Of a DNA stretch of 15,866 bases, positions 1 through 7,404 are shown in pieces. Position 1 is the first letter of the stretch; every line of letters begins with the position of its first letter. Below the pieces are notes generated by a model. The model was not told the DNA's origin. It worked only from the letters and a program-made list of their open reading frames with translations, and did not search any database. This DNA comes from an uncultured Alphaproteobacteria bacterium (lineage in GTDB: Bacteria; Pseudomonadota; Alphaproteobacteria; Reyranellales; Reyranellaceae): positions 1 through 15,866 of the forward strand of contig CAIYWM010000640.1 of assembly GCA_903929895.1 (NCBI GenBank), written 5' to 3'. Made by a program: the position numbers and the translations under genes.

Positions 1-1444
1 AATCCGGCACCGCCTCGCGCAGGATCGAGGGGGCGAAGGGCCGGAAGGATTCCCGTCGCTTGATCTTGAGGTGGAGGATGGCCGTCATGTCCGCGCGGCG
101 CGGATCACCGAGGATCGAGCGGTTGCCCAGCGCCCGCGGCCCCCATTCCAGGCGGCCCTGGAACCAGCCGATCACCTTGCCCTCCGAGATCGCCTGCGCC
201 GTGTGGCGGCAGAGCGTCGCCTCGTCGGCGATGCGCTCGATGCGGCAGCCCGCCGCGTCGAAGTCGGCGCGCCGCCGGGCGACGGCGGCCGCGATCTCGT
301 CCGGTGTCGCCGAAGGCCCCCAATAGGCGTGGTCCATCACGAAGTGACGCCGGGCCGTCGCGCCGCCGGTCCTGTGCCAGGTCGCGAAGGCCGCACCGAT
401 CGCGCCCCCGGCATCGCCGCCGGCGGACTGGACGTAGAGTTTCCTGAACGGCGTGCGCTCCAGCACCTTGCCGTTGGCCACCGAATTGTAGGCACACCCG
501 CCCGCGAGCACGACCGCGTCGGCGCCGTAGCGCGCATGCAGCGCGTTCAGCAGGTTGAAGAAGGCGTTCTCGTAAGTGACCTGGGCCGAGCGCGCGATGT
601 CGCGGTGCTTGTCCTCCAGCGGCGCGGCAGGATCGCGTGCCGGACCAAGCAGCTTCACGAGTTCGTCGCTCCACAGGCGGCCACCCGACGGGATGCCGTC
701 CTTCACCTGGTAGTTGGCGCCTTCACCGGAGGCGTGACGAAAGAAGCGCAGGTCGAGGGCGAAGGTCCCATCATTCCTCAGGCGGACGATCTCCTTCATC
801 TGCTCGACGAAGGAAGGCTGGCCGTAGGGCGCGAGGCCCATGACCTTGTACTCGTCGCCATAGTGCGGGAAGCCGATGAACTGCGTCATCGCCTCGTAGA
901 AGACGCCCAGCGAATGCGGGAAATAGACCCGGCCGTCGACCGTCAGGCTGCCCCCCTCACCCAGGCCCCAGGCCGCGGAGGAGAAGTCACCGAAACCGTC
1001 GACCGAGACCGCCACGGCCTTGTCGTACGGCGAGACCAGGAAGGCCGAGGCGAGATGGCAGAGATGATGCTCGACCGTATGGGCCGTGCCGCGGAACTCC
1101 TGCTCCGGAAGGTACCGCTTCAAATTGCCGGCGATGTCGGCCCGCTCGCCGCGATTGCGCAGCCGGCTCATGACGTAGTTCAGGCTCACGCCTGAGGTCA
1201 GTGCATAGGCGAGCTTGCGCCAGCGGTTGGCCTTGTTGTCGCTGTTGACCGCGACATGATCCACATCGCCCAGCGATATGCCGGCCTCGGCGAGGCAATA
1301 GCGGATCGATTCGCTGGGGAATCCGCCCCAGTGCTTGATGCGGCGAAAACGCTCCTCTTCCACTGCTGCGACCAGCTCGCCGTCCTTCACCAGGCAGGCG
1401 GCGGCATCGGCGTGATAGGCGTTGAGGCCGAGAATGTAGGTCAT
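1..1444 (-). CDS. Carbamoyltransferase, NodU/CmcH family (3' end cut by window edge)
   Basis: Family members transfer a carbamoyl group from carbamoyl phosphate (through carbamoyl-adenylate) to a hydroxyl, often on a sugar such as a Nod factor, an antibiotic or a polysaccharide unit. Translating the minus strand from the ATG at 1444 gives 481 codons with no stop before the window edge; full-length relatives are about 570-600 aa, so roughly 100 C-terminal residues lie outside. The N-terminal Kae1-like domain carries EHHLCHLASAF (about 125-135), matching the metal-binding HHxxH region, and DGFGD (149-153). GGCAYNSVANGK (315-326) and GGDAGGAIGAAF (342-353) follow. The C-terminal YrdC-like portion has WGPRALGNRSIL (434-445) and RESFRPFAPSI (464-474), all family hallmarks. 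No clear Shine-Dalgarno sequence precedes the ATG. It is divergent from the GME-like gene, across a 305-bp spacer. The acceptor substrate cannot be read from the sequence; a sugar is likely from the neighbours. Confidence 0.93.
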   Translation of the reverse strand, partial: MTYILGLNAYHADAAACLVKDGELVAAVEEERFRRIKHWGGFPSESIRYCLAEAGISLGDVDHVAVNSDNKANRWRKLAYALTSGVSLNYVMSRLRNRGERADIAGNLKRYLPEQEFRGTAHTVEHHLCHLASAFLVSPYDKAVAVSVDGFGDFSSAAWGLGEGGSLTVDGRVYFPHSLGVFYEAMTQFIGFPHYGDEYKVMGLAPYGQPSFVEQMKEIVRLRNDGTFALDLRFFRHASGEGANYQVKDGIPSGGRLWSDELVKLLGPARDPAAPLEDKHRDIARSAQVTYENAFFNLLNALHARYGADAVVLAGGCAYNSVANGKVLERTPFRKLYVQSAGGDAGGAIGAAFATWHRTGGATARRHFVMDHAYWGPSATPDEIAAAVARRRADFDAAGCRIERIADEATLCRHTAQAISEGKVIGWFQGRLEWGPRALGNRSILGDPRRADMTAILHLKIKRRESFRPFAPSILREAVPD

Positions 1445-1749
1445 GCGGGCAGGTCGGACATCGGGAGGAAACTACGCCTATGTCGCTGGTATAGATGAAT
1501 TTTTGCAGCGGACCACCTTTTTCACGAGGCTTGCATTTTTCGGTACGGCGGCCTTGCTCAGATCTCGCACAGCCCATGCGGCGCGGCGACGGCTTGACGG
1601 GGCCGTCACTTCCAAGCAAACGGACACCCTCGCGTGGCCCTTCCACCCCCGGGGCCCCGATCGCGTGCTCGCCCGAGGCGCGGCGCAACCCTCGCAAGTC
1701 GCTGATAAGTCGGATAAAACCCCTCGCTTCGATCGAAAGGCTTTCGTGC
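1445..1749. promoter_or_regulatory. Divergent intergenic region between carbamoyltransferase and epimerase genes
   Basis: This 305-bp gap must hold the promoters of two divergent genes. It contains AT-rich patches unusual for this GC-rich window, at about 1484-1545. It also has a TTGACG hexamer at 1594-1599 with no convincing -10 partner, a GATAAA at 1713-1718 with no good -35, and an AAGTCG direct repeat (1696-1701 and 1707-1712). The AAAGG at 1736-1740 is a plausible ribosome binding site for the plus-strand gene. No coding potential was seen beyond open-frame extensions of the flanking genes. Exact promoters cannot be assigned. Confidence 0.35.
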
Positions 1750-2775
1750 ATGTCCAAGAATGATCTCGTCGTCGTGACCGGCGCCGGTGGCTTTATCGGC
1801 GGCCATCTGGTGAAGGTCCTCCAGCAGCGCGGCCACACCAAGATTCGTGCCGTCGACGTGAAGCCGCTCGAGGAGTGGTATCAGAAGATCCCGGGTGTCG
1901 AGAACCAGGTGGGCGATCTCGCCCAGCTCGAACCATGCCGCAAGGCCGCCAAAGACGCTGCGATGATCTACAATCTCGCCGCCGACATGGGGGGCATGGG
2001 CTTCATCGAGACCCACAAGGCCGAGTGCATGCTGTCGGTGCTGGTCAGCACCCACATGCTGGTCGCCGCCAAGGAAGCCGGCGTGCCGCGCTTCTTCTAT
2101 TCGTCCTCGGCCTGCGTCTACAACGGCGACAAGCAGACCGACGCCAACGTCACGGCGCTGAAGGAAGAAGACGCCTACCCCGCGCTGCCGGAAGACGGCT
2201 ACGGCTGGGAGAAGCTGTTCAGCGAGCGCATGGCCCGCCACTACCGCGAGGACTACGGCATGGCCACCCGCGTGGCGCGCTACCACAACGTCTACGGTCC
2301 GGAAGGCACCTATGACGGTGGCCGCGAAAAGGCCCCGGCCGCCATGTGCCGCAAGGTCATCGCCGCCAAGCTTTCGGGCAAGCACGAGATCGAGATCTGG
2401 GGCGACGGCGAGCAGACCCGTTCGTTCATGTACATCGACGACTGCACCGAGGGCACGATCAAGCTCGCGGAGAGCGACATCATCGAGCCGCTGAACATCG
2501 GCAGCGACGAGCTGGTCAGCATCAACACGCTGGTCGACATGGTCGAGAAGATCGCCGGCATCAAGCTGAAGCGCAGCTACAAGCTCGACGCGCCCAAGGG
2601 CGTGCGCGGCCGCAACAGCGACAACACGCTGATCAAGAAGCTGATGAACTGGGCCCCTTCCATCCGTCTCGAGGACGGCATGGAGAAGACCTACAAGTGG
2701 ATCTACGACGAGATGACCTCGGGCAAGGCCTCGGTCGTCAACGCGCTGCCGAAGCAGGCGCTCGCCGCGCAGTAG
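1750..2775 (+). CDS. GDP-mannose 3,5-epimerase-like NAD-dependent sugar epimerase (extended SDR)
   Basis: Protein of 341 aa. The start is the ATG at 1750, with AAAGG 9 bp upstream and the MSKNDLVVVTGAGGFIG N-terminus expected of the family; the open frame extends further upstream but looks non-coding. The Rossmann motif GAGGFIG is at 11-17. The sequence follows plant GDP-mannose 3,5-epimerase closely: MGGMGFIE (80-87), SSSACVY (118-124), YGWEK (151-155), GREKAPAA (191-198), WGDGEQTRSF (217-226), NIGSDE (249-254) and GRNSDN (287-292). Residues equivalent to the Arabidopsis catalytic set are present: C122, Y151, K155, K194 and R288. Plant GME converts GDP-mannose to GDP-L-galactose and GDP-L-gulose. 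The same activity is inferred here; a related NDP-sugar substrate remains possible. The context (carbamoyltransferase, UDP-glucuronate decarboxylase) suggests glycan precursor synthesis rather than ascorbate synthesis. The gene ends at a strong terminator. Confidence 0.88.
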   Translation: MSKNDLVVVTGAGGFIGGHLVKVLQQRGHTKIRAVDVKPLEEWYQKIPGVENQVGDLAQLEPCRKAAKDAAMIYNLAADMGGMGFIETHKAECMLSVLVSTHMLVAAKEAGVPRFFYSSSACVYNGDKQTDANVTALKEEDAYPALPEDGYGWEKLFSERMARHYREDYGMATRVARYHNVYGPEGTYDGGREKAPAAMCRKVIAAKLSGKHEIEIWGDGEQTRSFMYIDDCTEGTIKLAESDIIEPLNIGSDELVSINTLVDMVEKIAGIKLKRSYKLDAPKGVRGRNSDNTLIKKLMNWAPSIRLEDGMEKTYKWIYDEMTSGKASVVNALPKQALAAQ

Positions 2776-2802
2776 GTTCTTTCGGATCCGGCACCTGGAT
2801 GG

Positions 2803-2832
2803 ACGCCGCGAAGGAAACTTCGCGGCGTTTTT
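2803..2832 (+). terminator. Rho-independent terminator of the GME-like gene
   Basis: A perfect 10-bp inverted repeat, ACGCCGCGAA (2803-2812) and TTCGCGGCGT (2819-2828), encloses a 6-nt loop. A T run (2828-2832) follows on the plus strand. It starts 27 bp after the epimerase stop and lies between convergent genes. There is no T run on the minus side, so it probably acts mainly on plus-strand transcripts. Confidence 0.88.
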
Positions 2833-2841
2833 GCTTAGGGG

Positions 2842-3813
2842 CTACCGCCCGATGCCGCTCACGCCCCTGTTGCTCTTCAGCAGGTCGTCGAAGAAGGCGA
2901 TGGTCTTGGTGAGGCCGTCGTCGAGGGCAACTTTCGGCTCCCACTTCAGCATCTCGCGCGCGAGGGTGATGTCCGGGCAGCGCTGCATCGGATCGTCGAC
3001 CGGCAGCGGCTCGAACACCAGCTTGCTGCGGCCGCCGACCTTGTCCAGCACCTTCTCGGCCAGGTGCCGGATCGGCATCTCGACCGGGTTGCCGATGTTC
3101 ACAGGTCCCGTGAAGTCATCCGGCGTGTGGTCCATCAGGCGCAGCCAGCCGTCGAGCAGGTCGTCCACGTAGCAGAAGGCCCGGGTCTGCATGCCGTCGC
3201 CATAGATGGTGATGTCCTCGCCCTTCAGCGCCTGCACGATGAAGTTCGACACCACGCGGCCATCGTTGGGATGCATGCGCGGGCCGTAGGTGTTGAAGAT
3301 CCGCGCCACCTTGATGCGCAGCCTGTGCTGGCGGTGATAGTCGAAGAACAGCGTCTCCGCGCAGCGCTTGCCCTCGTCGTAGCAGGCCCGCGGACCCAGC
3401 GGATTGACGTTGCCGCGGTAGCTCTCGACCTGCGGATGCACCGTCGGGTCGCCATAGACCTCGCTGGTCGAGGCCTGGAAGATCTTCGCCCGCACCCGCT
3501 TGGCCAGTCCCAGCATGTTGATGGCGCCGTGCACGCTGGTCTTGGTCGTCTGCACCGGATCGTGCTGGTAGTGGATCGGCGAGGCCGGGCACGCCAGATT
3601 GTAGATCTCGTCGACCTCGACATAGAGCGGGAAGGTCACGTCGTGCCGCATCAGCTCGAAGCGCCGGTTGTCGAGACAGGCCACGAGGTTGGCCTTGCTG
3701 CCGGTGAAATAGTTGTCGACGCAGAGCACGTCGTGGCCCGCCTCCAGCAGGCGCTCGCAGAGATGCGAGCCGAGGAACCCCGCCCCGCCCGTGACCAGAA
3801 TACGCTTGCCCAT
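2842..3813 (-). CDS. UDP-glucuronate decarboxylase (UDP-xylose synthase, UXS type)
   Basis: This enzyme makes UDP-xylose from UDP-glucuronate by NAD-dependent oxidation, decarboxylation and reduction in the cytosol. The protein is 323 aa from the ATG at 3813, preceded by AAGAGG about 4-9 bp upstream; a longer frame to 3852 adds 13 residues not expected for the family. [11 protein letters not shown] (8-18) is the NAD-binding loop. UXS signatures follow: [10 protein letters not shown] (74-83), [10 protein letters not shown] (114-123) with the conserved Glu at 118, YDEGKR (145-150) with the catalytic Tyr145/Lys149 pair, [10 protein letters not shown] (171-180), and [15 protein letters not shown] (205-219). 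The length fits the compact soluble UXS rather than bifunctional ArnA. It is convergent with the GME-like gene and divergent from the acyl-CoA ligase. UDP-xylose supply for a polysaccharide is the likely role; a UDP-arabinose route would need an epimerase, not seen here. Confidence 0.93.
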   Translation of the reverse strand: MGKRILVTGGAGFLGSHLCERLLEAGHDVLCVDNYFTGSKANLVACLDNRRFELMRHDVTFPLYVEVDEIYNLACPASPIHYQHDPVQTTKTSVHGAINMLGLAKRVRAKIFQASTSEVYGDPTVHPQVESYRGNVNPLGPRACYDEGKRCAETLFFDYHRQHRLRIKVARIFNTYGPRMHPNDGRVVSNFIVQALKGEDITIYGDGMQTRAFCYVDDLLDGWLRLMDHTPDDFTGPVNIGNPVEMPIRHLAEKVLDKVGGRSKLVFEPLPVDDPMQRCPDITLAREMLKWEPKVALDDGLTKTIAFFDDLLKSNRGVSGIGR

Positions 3814-3947
3814 GATGCCTCTTGGTATCGCCTCTGACGTCGCCACCGACACTAGGCGATCAAGCTCTTGAATTCACTCCAAAACCACCGAAGGATGCCG
3901 CTGCCCGCTCATGGAGAGGACGGGCCAATACGCAGGGGAAATGTCCT
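3814..3947. promoter_or_regulatory. Divergent intergenic region, UXS gene and acyl-CoA ligase
   Basis: This 134-bp spacer must carry promoters in both directions. A TTGAAT at about 3868-3873 could be a -35 for the plus strand, but no good -10 is seen 16-18 bp downstream. AGGGGA at about 3934-3939 is a good ribosome binding site for the ligase ATG at 3948. AAGAGG on the minus strand serves the UXS start at 3813. No operator palindrome stands out. Confidence 0.35.
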
Positions 3948-5507
3948 ATGAGCATCGAGATGGTTGGCTTGGCCGACATCGTGCGAGTCCACGGCGCGGC
4001 GCGGCCGGATACGGTGGCGATCGTCCATGAAGGCCGGGCCACGACTTACGACGGCCTCGATCGCGCCTCCAGCCGTATCGCCAATGGCCTCATCGCCGAG
4101 GGTATCAAACCGCAGGTCCGGGTCGCCCATCTCGACAAGAGCAGTGACGTCTTTTTCGAACTGCTGTTCGGCGTTGCGAAGGCCGGCGCCGTGATGGTGT
4201 CGGTGAACTGGCGCCTGGCACCCCCTGAGGTGCTGCAGATCGTCAACGATTCCGAGGCCGAGATCCTGTTCGTCGGCGAGGAGTATTTCCCGGTCGTCGA
4301 GAAGATCCGCGACCAGCTGTCGACCGTGCGCAGGATCGTGACGTTGGGCCCACGCCACGACGACTGGCTGGCCTTCGCCGAGTGGCGAGACCGCCACCCC
4401 GACACCGACCCGCGCCTGCCCGCCCGTCCCCAGGACACGGCCGTGCAGTTCTACACCAGCGGCACCACGGGCCTGCCCAAGGGCGCCGAACTCACCAACG
4501 CCAACTTCGCCTTCATGTTCGAGCAGTGGACGCGGAGCTGGCTGCTGAAACCCGGCACGCAGAACATCGTCTGCCTTCCCATGTTCCATATCGGCGGTGC
4601 GGGTTGGGCAATCGCCGGCCTCTTCGCCGGCGCCACCAACCACGTGCTGCGCGAGTTCGTGCCCGCCCGCGTGCTCGAGATCATCGAGCGGGACCGAATC
4701 GAGGTCATGCTGCTGGTGCCGGCCATGATCCTGTTCCTGGTTCAGGCGCCGCAGATCCGCGAGACCGACCTGTCCAGCCTGCGCCTGATCGTCTATGGCG
4801 CCGCTCCCATCCCGGCGGACCTGCTGAAACAGGCGATGGCGACCTTCGGGTGCGGCTTCCAGCAGGTCTACGGCCTCACCGAAACGACGGGCGCCATAAC
4901 CCTGCTGCCGCCCGAGGATCACGATCCATCGGATGCGAGGAAGCTCCTGTCCTGCGGCTATGCGCAGGTGGGCGTCGAACTGCGCATCGTCGACGACGCC
5001 GGAGCGGACCTGCCCGCCGGCGCGGTCGGCGAGATCGCGATCCGCTCGCCACAGGTCATGCGCGGCTACTGGCGCCTGCCCGACGCCACCAACCGCGCCA
5101 TCCAGGGCGACTGGTTCTTCAGCGGCGACGCGGGCTACCTCGACGAAAAGGGCTACCTTTTCATCTACGACCGCGTGAAGGACATGATTGTATCGGGCGG
5201 CGAGAACATCTATCCGGCCGAGGTCGAAAGCGCGCTGTTCGGCCACCCTGACGTCGCCGACGTGGCGGTCATCGGCGTCCCCGACGAGCGCTGGGGCGAG
5301 GCCGTCAAGGCGGTCGTGGTACGGAAGCCCGGCGTGGAAGTGTCTCCCACGGACCTCATCGGCTGGGCGCGGGAACGCATCGCCGGTTACAAGCTGCCCA
5401 AGTCGGTCGACTTCATCGACGCCCTGCCGCGCAATCCGACCGGCAAGATCCTGAAGCGGGAACTGCGCAAGCCCTACTGGGAAGGCCGGCAACGCAACAT
5501 CAACTGA
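3948..5507 (+). CDS. Acyl-CoA ligase (AMP-dependent synthetase, FadD-like)
   Basis: Member of the ANL superfamily, 519 aa: it activates a carboxylic acid to acyl-AMP and then to acyl-CoA. The start at 3948 (MSIEMVGLADIV) has AGGGGA at good spacing; the open frame to 3822 runs into the promoter region and is unlikely to be translated. Core motifs are intact: the P-loop YTSGTTGLPKGAE (169-181), YGLTETTG (308-315), SGDAGYLDEKGYLFIYDRVKD split over 392-412, SGGENIYPAEVE (416-427), and NPTGKILKREL with the catalytic Lys at 500. Size and motifs are near FadD13-type fatty-acyl-CoA ligases, with no membrane segment. Medium- or long-chain, aromatic or other acids are all possible. It is followed after 79 bp by a phosphotransferase on the same strand, which may act on the acyl-CoA it makes. 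Confidence 0.9.
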   Translation: MSIEMVGLADIVRVHGAARPDTVAIVHEGRATTYDGLDRASSRIANGLIAEGIKPQVRVAHLDKSSDVFFELLFGVAKAGAVMVSVNWRLAPPEVLQIVNDSEAEILFVGEEYFPVVEKIRDQLSTVRRIVTLGPRHDDWLAFAEWRDRHPDTDPRLPARPQDTAVQFYTSGTTGLPKGAELTNANFAFMFEQWTRSWLLKPGTQNIVCLPMFHIGGAGWAIAGLFAGATNHVLREFVPARVLEIIERDRIEVMLLVPAMILFLVQAPQIRETDLSSLRLIVYGAAPIPADLLKQAMATFGCGFQQVYGLTETTGAITLLPPEDHDPSDARKLLSCGYAQVGVELRIVDDAGADLPAGAVGEIAIRSPQVMRGYWRLPDATNRAIQGDWFFSGDAGYLDEKGYLFIYDRVKDMIVSGGENIYPAEVESALFGHPDVADVAVIGVPDERWGEAVKAVVVRKPGVEVSPTDLIGWARERIAGYKLPKSVDFIDALPRNPTGKILKRELRKPYWEGRQRNIN

Positions 5508-5586
5508 CCATCCGCATGTGACCGCCCTGCGGACCCGATCGCAAACGCGCCTCGAATTCCCGAAGCCACGGTTCTAGAAGAGTCCC

Positions 5587-6651
5587 ATGTCCAACCTGCC
5601 CGACAATCTCACCCCCGTCCGCCCGGCCCACGCCTTCGACGAAGCCCGGCTCGCCGACTACATGAAGACCAACGTCGAAGGCTATCGCGGCCCGATCAAC
5701 ATTCTTCAGTTCGAGGGCGGGCAGAGCAACCCGACGTTCCATGTCACCGATGGTGCCGGGACCGAATACGTGCTGCGCAAGAAGCCGCCCGGCAAGCTGC
5801 TGCCCTCTGCCCACCAGGTCGACCGAGAATATCGCGTGATCAAGGCGCTGGCGGACCATACCGACGTGCCGGTGCCCAAGCCCTACGCGCTCTGCCAGGA
5901 CGATTCGGTAATCGGCACGGCCTTCTACATCATGCAGTTCCTGCCGGGCCGCGTCTTCGCCGACGTCAGGATGCCTGACGTCTCGCCGGCAGACCGCGGC
6001 AAGATTTTCGACTCGATGAACGACGTGCTGGCACGCCTGCACAATGTCGACTATCGCGCCGTCGGCCTCGGCGACTATGGCCGCGAAGGCCAGTACATCC
6101 TGCGCCAGGTCACGCGCTGGTCGAGCCAGTACGACCTCGCCCGCACCGAAGACATCGAATCGATGGAAGCCCTGAAGAAGTGGCTGCCGGAGAACATCCC
6201 GCCGGGCGACGAGACACGGATCAATCACGGCGACTATCGCCTCGGCAACACGATCGTGCATCCGACCGAGCCGCGCGTCATCGCCGTGCTCGACTGGGAA
6301 CTCTCGACGCTCGGCCATCCGCTGGCCGACCTGGGCTACAACTGCATGATGTACCATTTTGGCGAGGGCTTCGGGGCGTCGGGCGGCTATGCCGGCCAGG
6401 ATCTCAAGGCGTTCGGCATCCCGACAGAGCAGGAATATCTCGCCGCCTATGCGCGACGCACGGGCCGCAAGGAAGTGCCGAACTGGAACTTCTACCTCGC
6501 CTTTTCCCTGTTCCGCCTCGCCGCCATCGTGCAGGGCGTCTACAAGCGCGGGCTCGACGGCAATGCCTCGTCGGAGACGGCAACCAAGTACGGCAACCGC
6601 GCCCGCGCGATGGCCGACCTCGCCTGGTCGATGGTCGAGAAGCGCGCCTGA
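5587..6651 (+). CDS. Phosphotransferase family protein (APH fold; ACAD10/11 N-domain and LvaA-like)
   Basis: Aminoglycoside-phosphotransferase-fold small-molecule kinase, 354 aa, starting at the ATG at 5587 with a purine-rich AGAAGAG just upstream. FEGGQSNPTFHV (42-53) is the glycine-rich nucleotide loop. VLRKKP (62-67) holds the ATP-anchoring Lys. INHGDYRLGNTIV (212-224) has the catalytic Asp216 and metal-binding Asn221. AVLDWELSTLGHPLADLGY (233-251) has the DFG-equivalent Asp236. These match the kinase domain fused to acyl-CoA dehydrogenase in ACAD10/11 and stand-alone LvaA, which phosphorylate 4-hydroxyacyl-CoA. Aminoglycoside resistance is unlikely for this subfamily. No acyl-CoA dehydrogenase lies beside it. 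The preceding gene is an acyl-CoA ligase 79 bp upstream, so co-transcription and a shared pathway are inferred. The stop codon lies in the loop of a strong hairpin. Confidence 0.88.
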   Translation: MSNLPDNLTPVRPAHAFDEARLADYMKTNVEGYRGPINILQFEGGQSNPTFHVTDGAGTEYVLRKKPPGKLLPSAHQVDREYRVIKALADHTDVPVPKPYALCQDDSVIGTAFYIMQFLPGRVFADVRMPDVSPADRGKIFDSMNDVLARLHNVDYRAVGLGDYGREGQYILRQVTRWSSQYDLARTEDIESMEALKKWLPENIPPGDETRINHGDYRLGNTIVHPTEPRVIAVLDWELSTLGHPLADLGYNCMMYHFGEGFGASGGYAGQDLKAFGIPTEQEYLAAYARRTGRKEVPNWNFYLAFSLFRLAAIVQGVYKRGLDGNASSETATKYGNRARAMADLAWSMVEKRA

Positions 6652-6662
6652 GCGCGCTTCTC
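6637..6662. terminator. GC-rich hairpin spanning the stop codon, between convergent genes
   Basis: A perfect 11-bp inverted repeat, GAGAAGCGCGC (6637-6647) and GCGCGCTTCTC (6652-6662), encloses the tetraloop CTGA. The loop contains the TGA stop of the phosphotransferase gene. The right arm fills most of the 15-bp gap to the convergent lipoprotein gene, whose stop is at 6667-6669. Being symmetric it could act on both strands, but there is no clean T run on either side, so its strength as an intrinsic terminator is uncertain. Confidence 0.55.
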
Positions 6663-6666
6663 CTCC

Positions 6667-7404
6667 CTATTCGTCGGTATAGGGGACCATCGAGGCGTCA
6701 TTGCCCCTGGGGCAGTTCGCGCTGTCGATGACGGCATTCGCCGGATTGCGAAAGCGCGCAATGTCATAGGGCGCCGAATCGCTCGGGACCTGCGGCGGGG
6801 GCGTCCGGAGCGTCCAGGACACCAGTTGCTTGATCACGCTGCCCAACGCCTGGTCGAAGGCCTCGACGACCTTCGGCACCTTGTCGGCGCGGGCCCGGAC
6901 GCAGCGCTCGAAGGAGGCGACGCCGATGATCTGGCGGTCGGGCATGCGCACCAGCTTGGCGATGATGCGGACCTTCACGATCGGCGGCTGGCCGTAGAAG
7001 TACATCGCCTCGAAGTTGCGCAGGTCGGGCTGCAGCACGTAGTTGGCGCGCAGGGCAATCGATTCGCGGGACACAGCCACGATCTTGCGGGTGTTCTCGA
7101 ACGAATCGACGATGCGGGTCTGCACCATCAGAGGCGCCCGGTCCGTCCACGCCACCTTGGCATAGTAGTCCGTCGAGGTCGGCGTCATCGCGATGGCGAT
7201 GCGGCCGGTATTGAGGTTGGCCGCCGCCACCGGCGCCTCGACCGCGAGTTGCCAATAGACGGACGGCAGGTCTGAGTCGAAAGTGCTCTTTGGCGAGACG
7301 GTATAGAGGTCGGTCGGCTCGCCCACCGAATCCACGGCACTGACGAACGAGCAGCCTGACAGGAGGGCAACAGCGGCGGCGCAGGCGGCCAGGCAACGGA
7401 TCAT
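6667..7404 (-). CDS. ABC-type transport auxiliary lipoprotein (PqiC/LinN-like)
   Basis: A predicted lipoprotein of 245 aa and last gene of the MCE operon. The signal peptide MIRCLAACAAAVALLSGC has a lipobox LSGC (15-18) with lipidated Cys18. Ser at +2 gives no inner-membrane retention signal, so outer-membrane anchoring is inferred. The body fits the ABC_trans_aux/PqiC type by features such as LYTVSP near the N-terminus and a region in the middle running NTGRIAIAMTPTSTDYYAKV. In PqiABC and LinKLMN systems such lipoproteins associate with the periplasmic MCE assembly and link it to the outer membrane. The start overlaps the stop of the MCE gene by 4 bp (ATGA), which suggests translational coupling. 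It converges on the phosphotransferase gene. Family assignment comes mostly from lipobox, length and position, as this family is poorly conserved. Confidence 0.83.
   Translation of the reverse strand: MIRCLAACAAAVALLSGCSFVSAVDSVGEPTDLYTVSPKSTFDSDLPSVYWQLAVEAPVAAANLNTGRIAIAMTPTSTDYYAKVAWTDRAPLMVQTRIVDSFENTRKIVAVSRESIALRANYVLQPDLRNFEAMYFYGQPPIVKVRIIAKLVRMPDRQIIGVASFERCVRARADKVPKVVEAFDQALGSVIKQLVSWTLRTPPPQVPSDSAPYDIARFRNPANAVIDSANCPRGNDASMVPYTDE

Noticed and set aside
71..1195. 374-aa plus-strand ORF opposite the carbamoyltransferase
   Set aside because: It is antisense to a frame with all the carbamoyltransferase motifs, and its Arg/Ala/Gly-rich composition matches no recognisable family.
1441..1461. 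Six-codon minus-strand mini-ORF whose TGA overlaps the carbamoyltransferase ATG (ATGA)
   Set aside because: It could be a coupling leader peptide, but it has no ribosome site and is short enough to be chance.
1594..1622. TTGACG as a sigma-70 -35 box in the 305-bp spacer
   Set aside because: No TATAAT-like element lies at 16-18 bp; the matching position reads CAAACG.
3909..5492. 527-aa minus-strand ORF opposite the acyl-CoA ligase
   Set aside because: It is antisense to an intact ANL enzyme with every core motif; no family features are seen in the shadow.
5587..6651. Aminoglycoside resistance gene, because of the APH fold
   Set aside because: The motif wording matches the acyl-CoA-associated ACAD10/11 and LvaA kinase group, and the neighbour is an acyl-CoA ligase.
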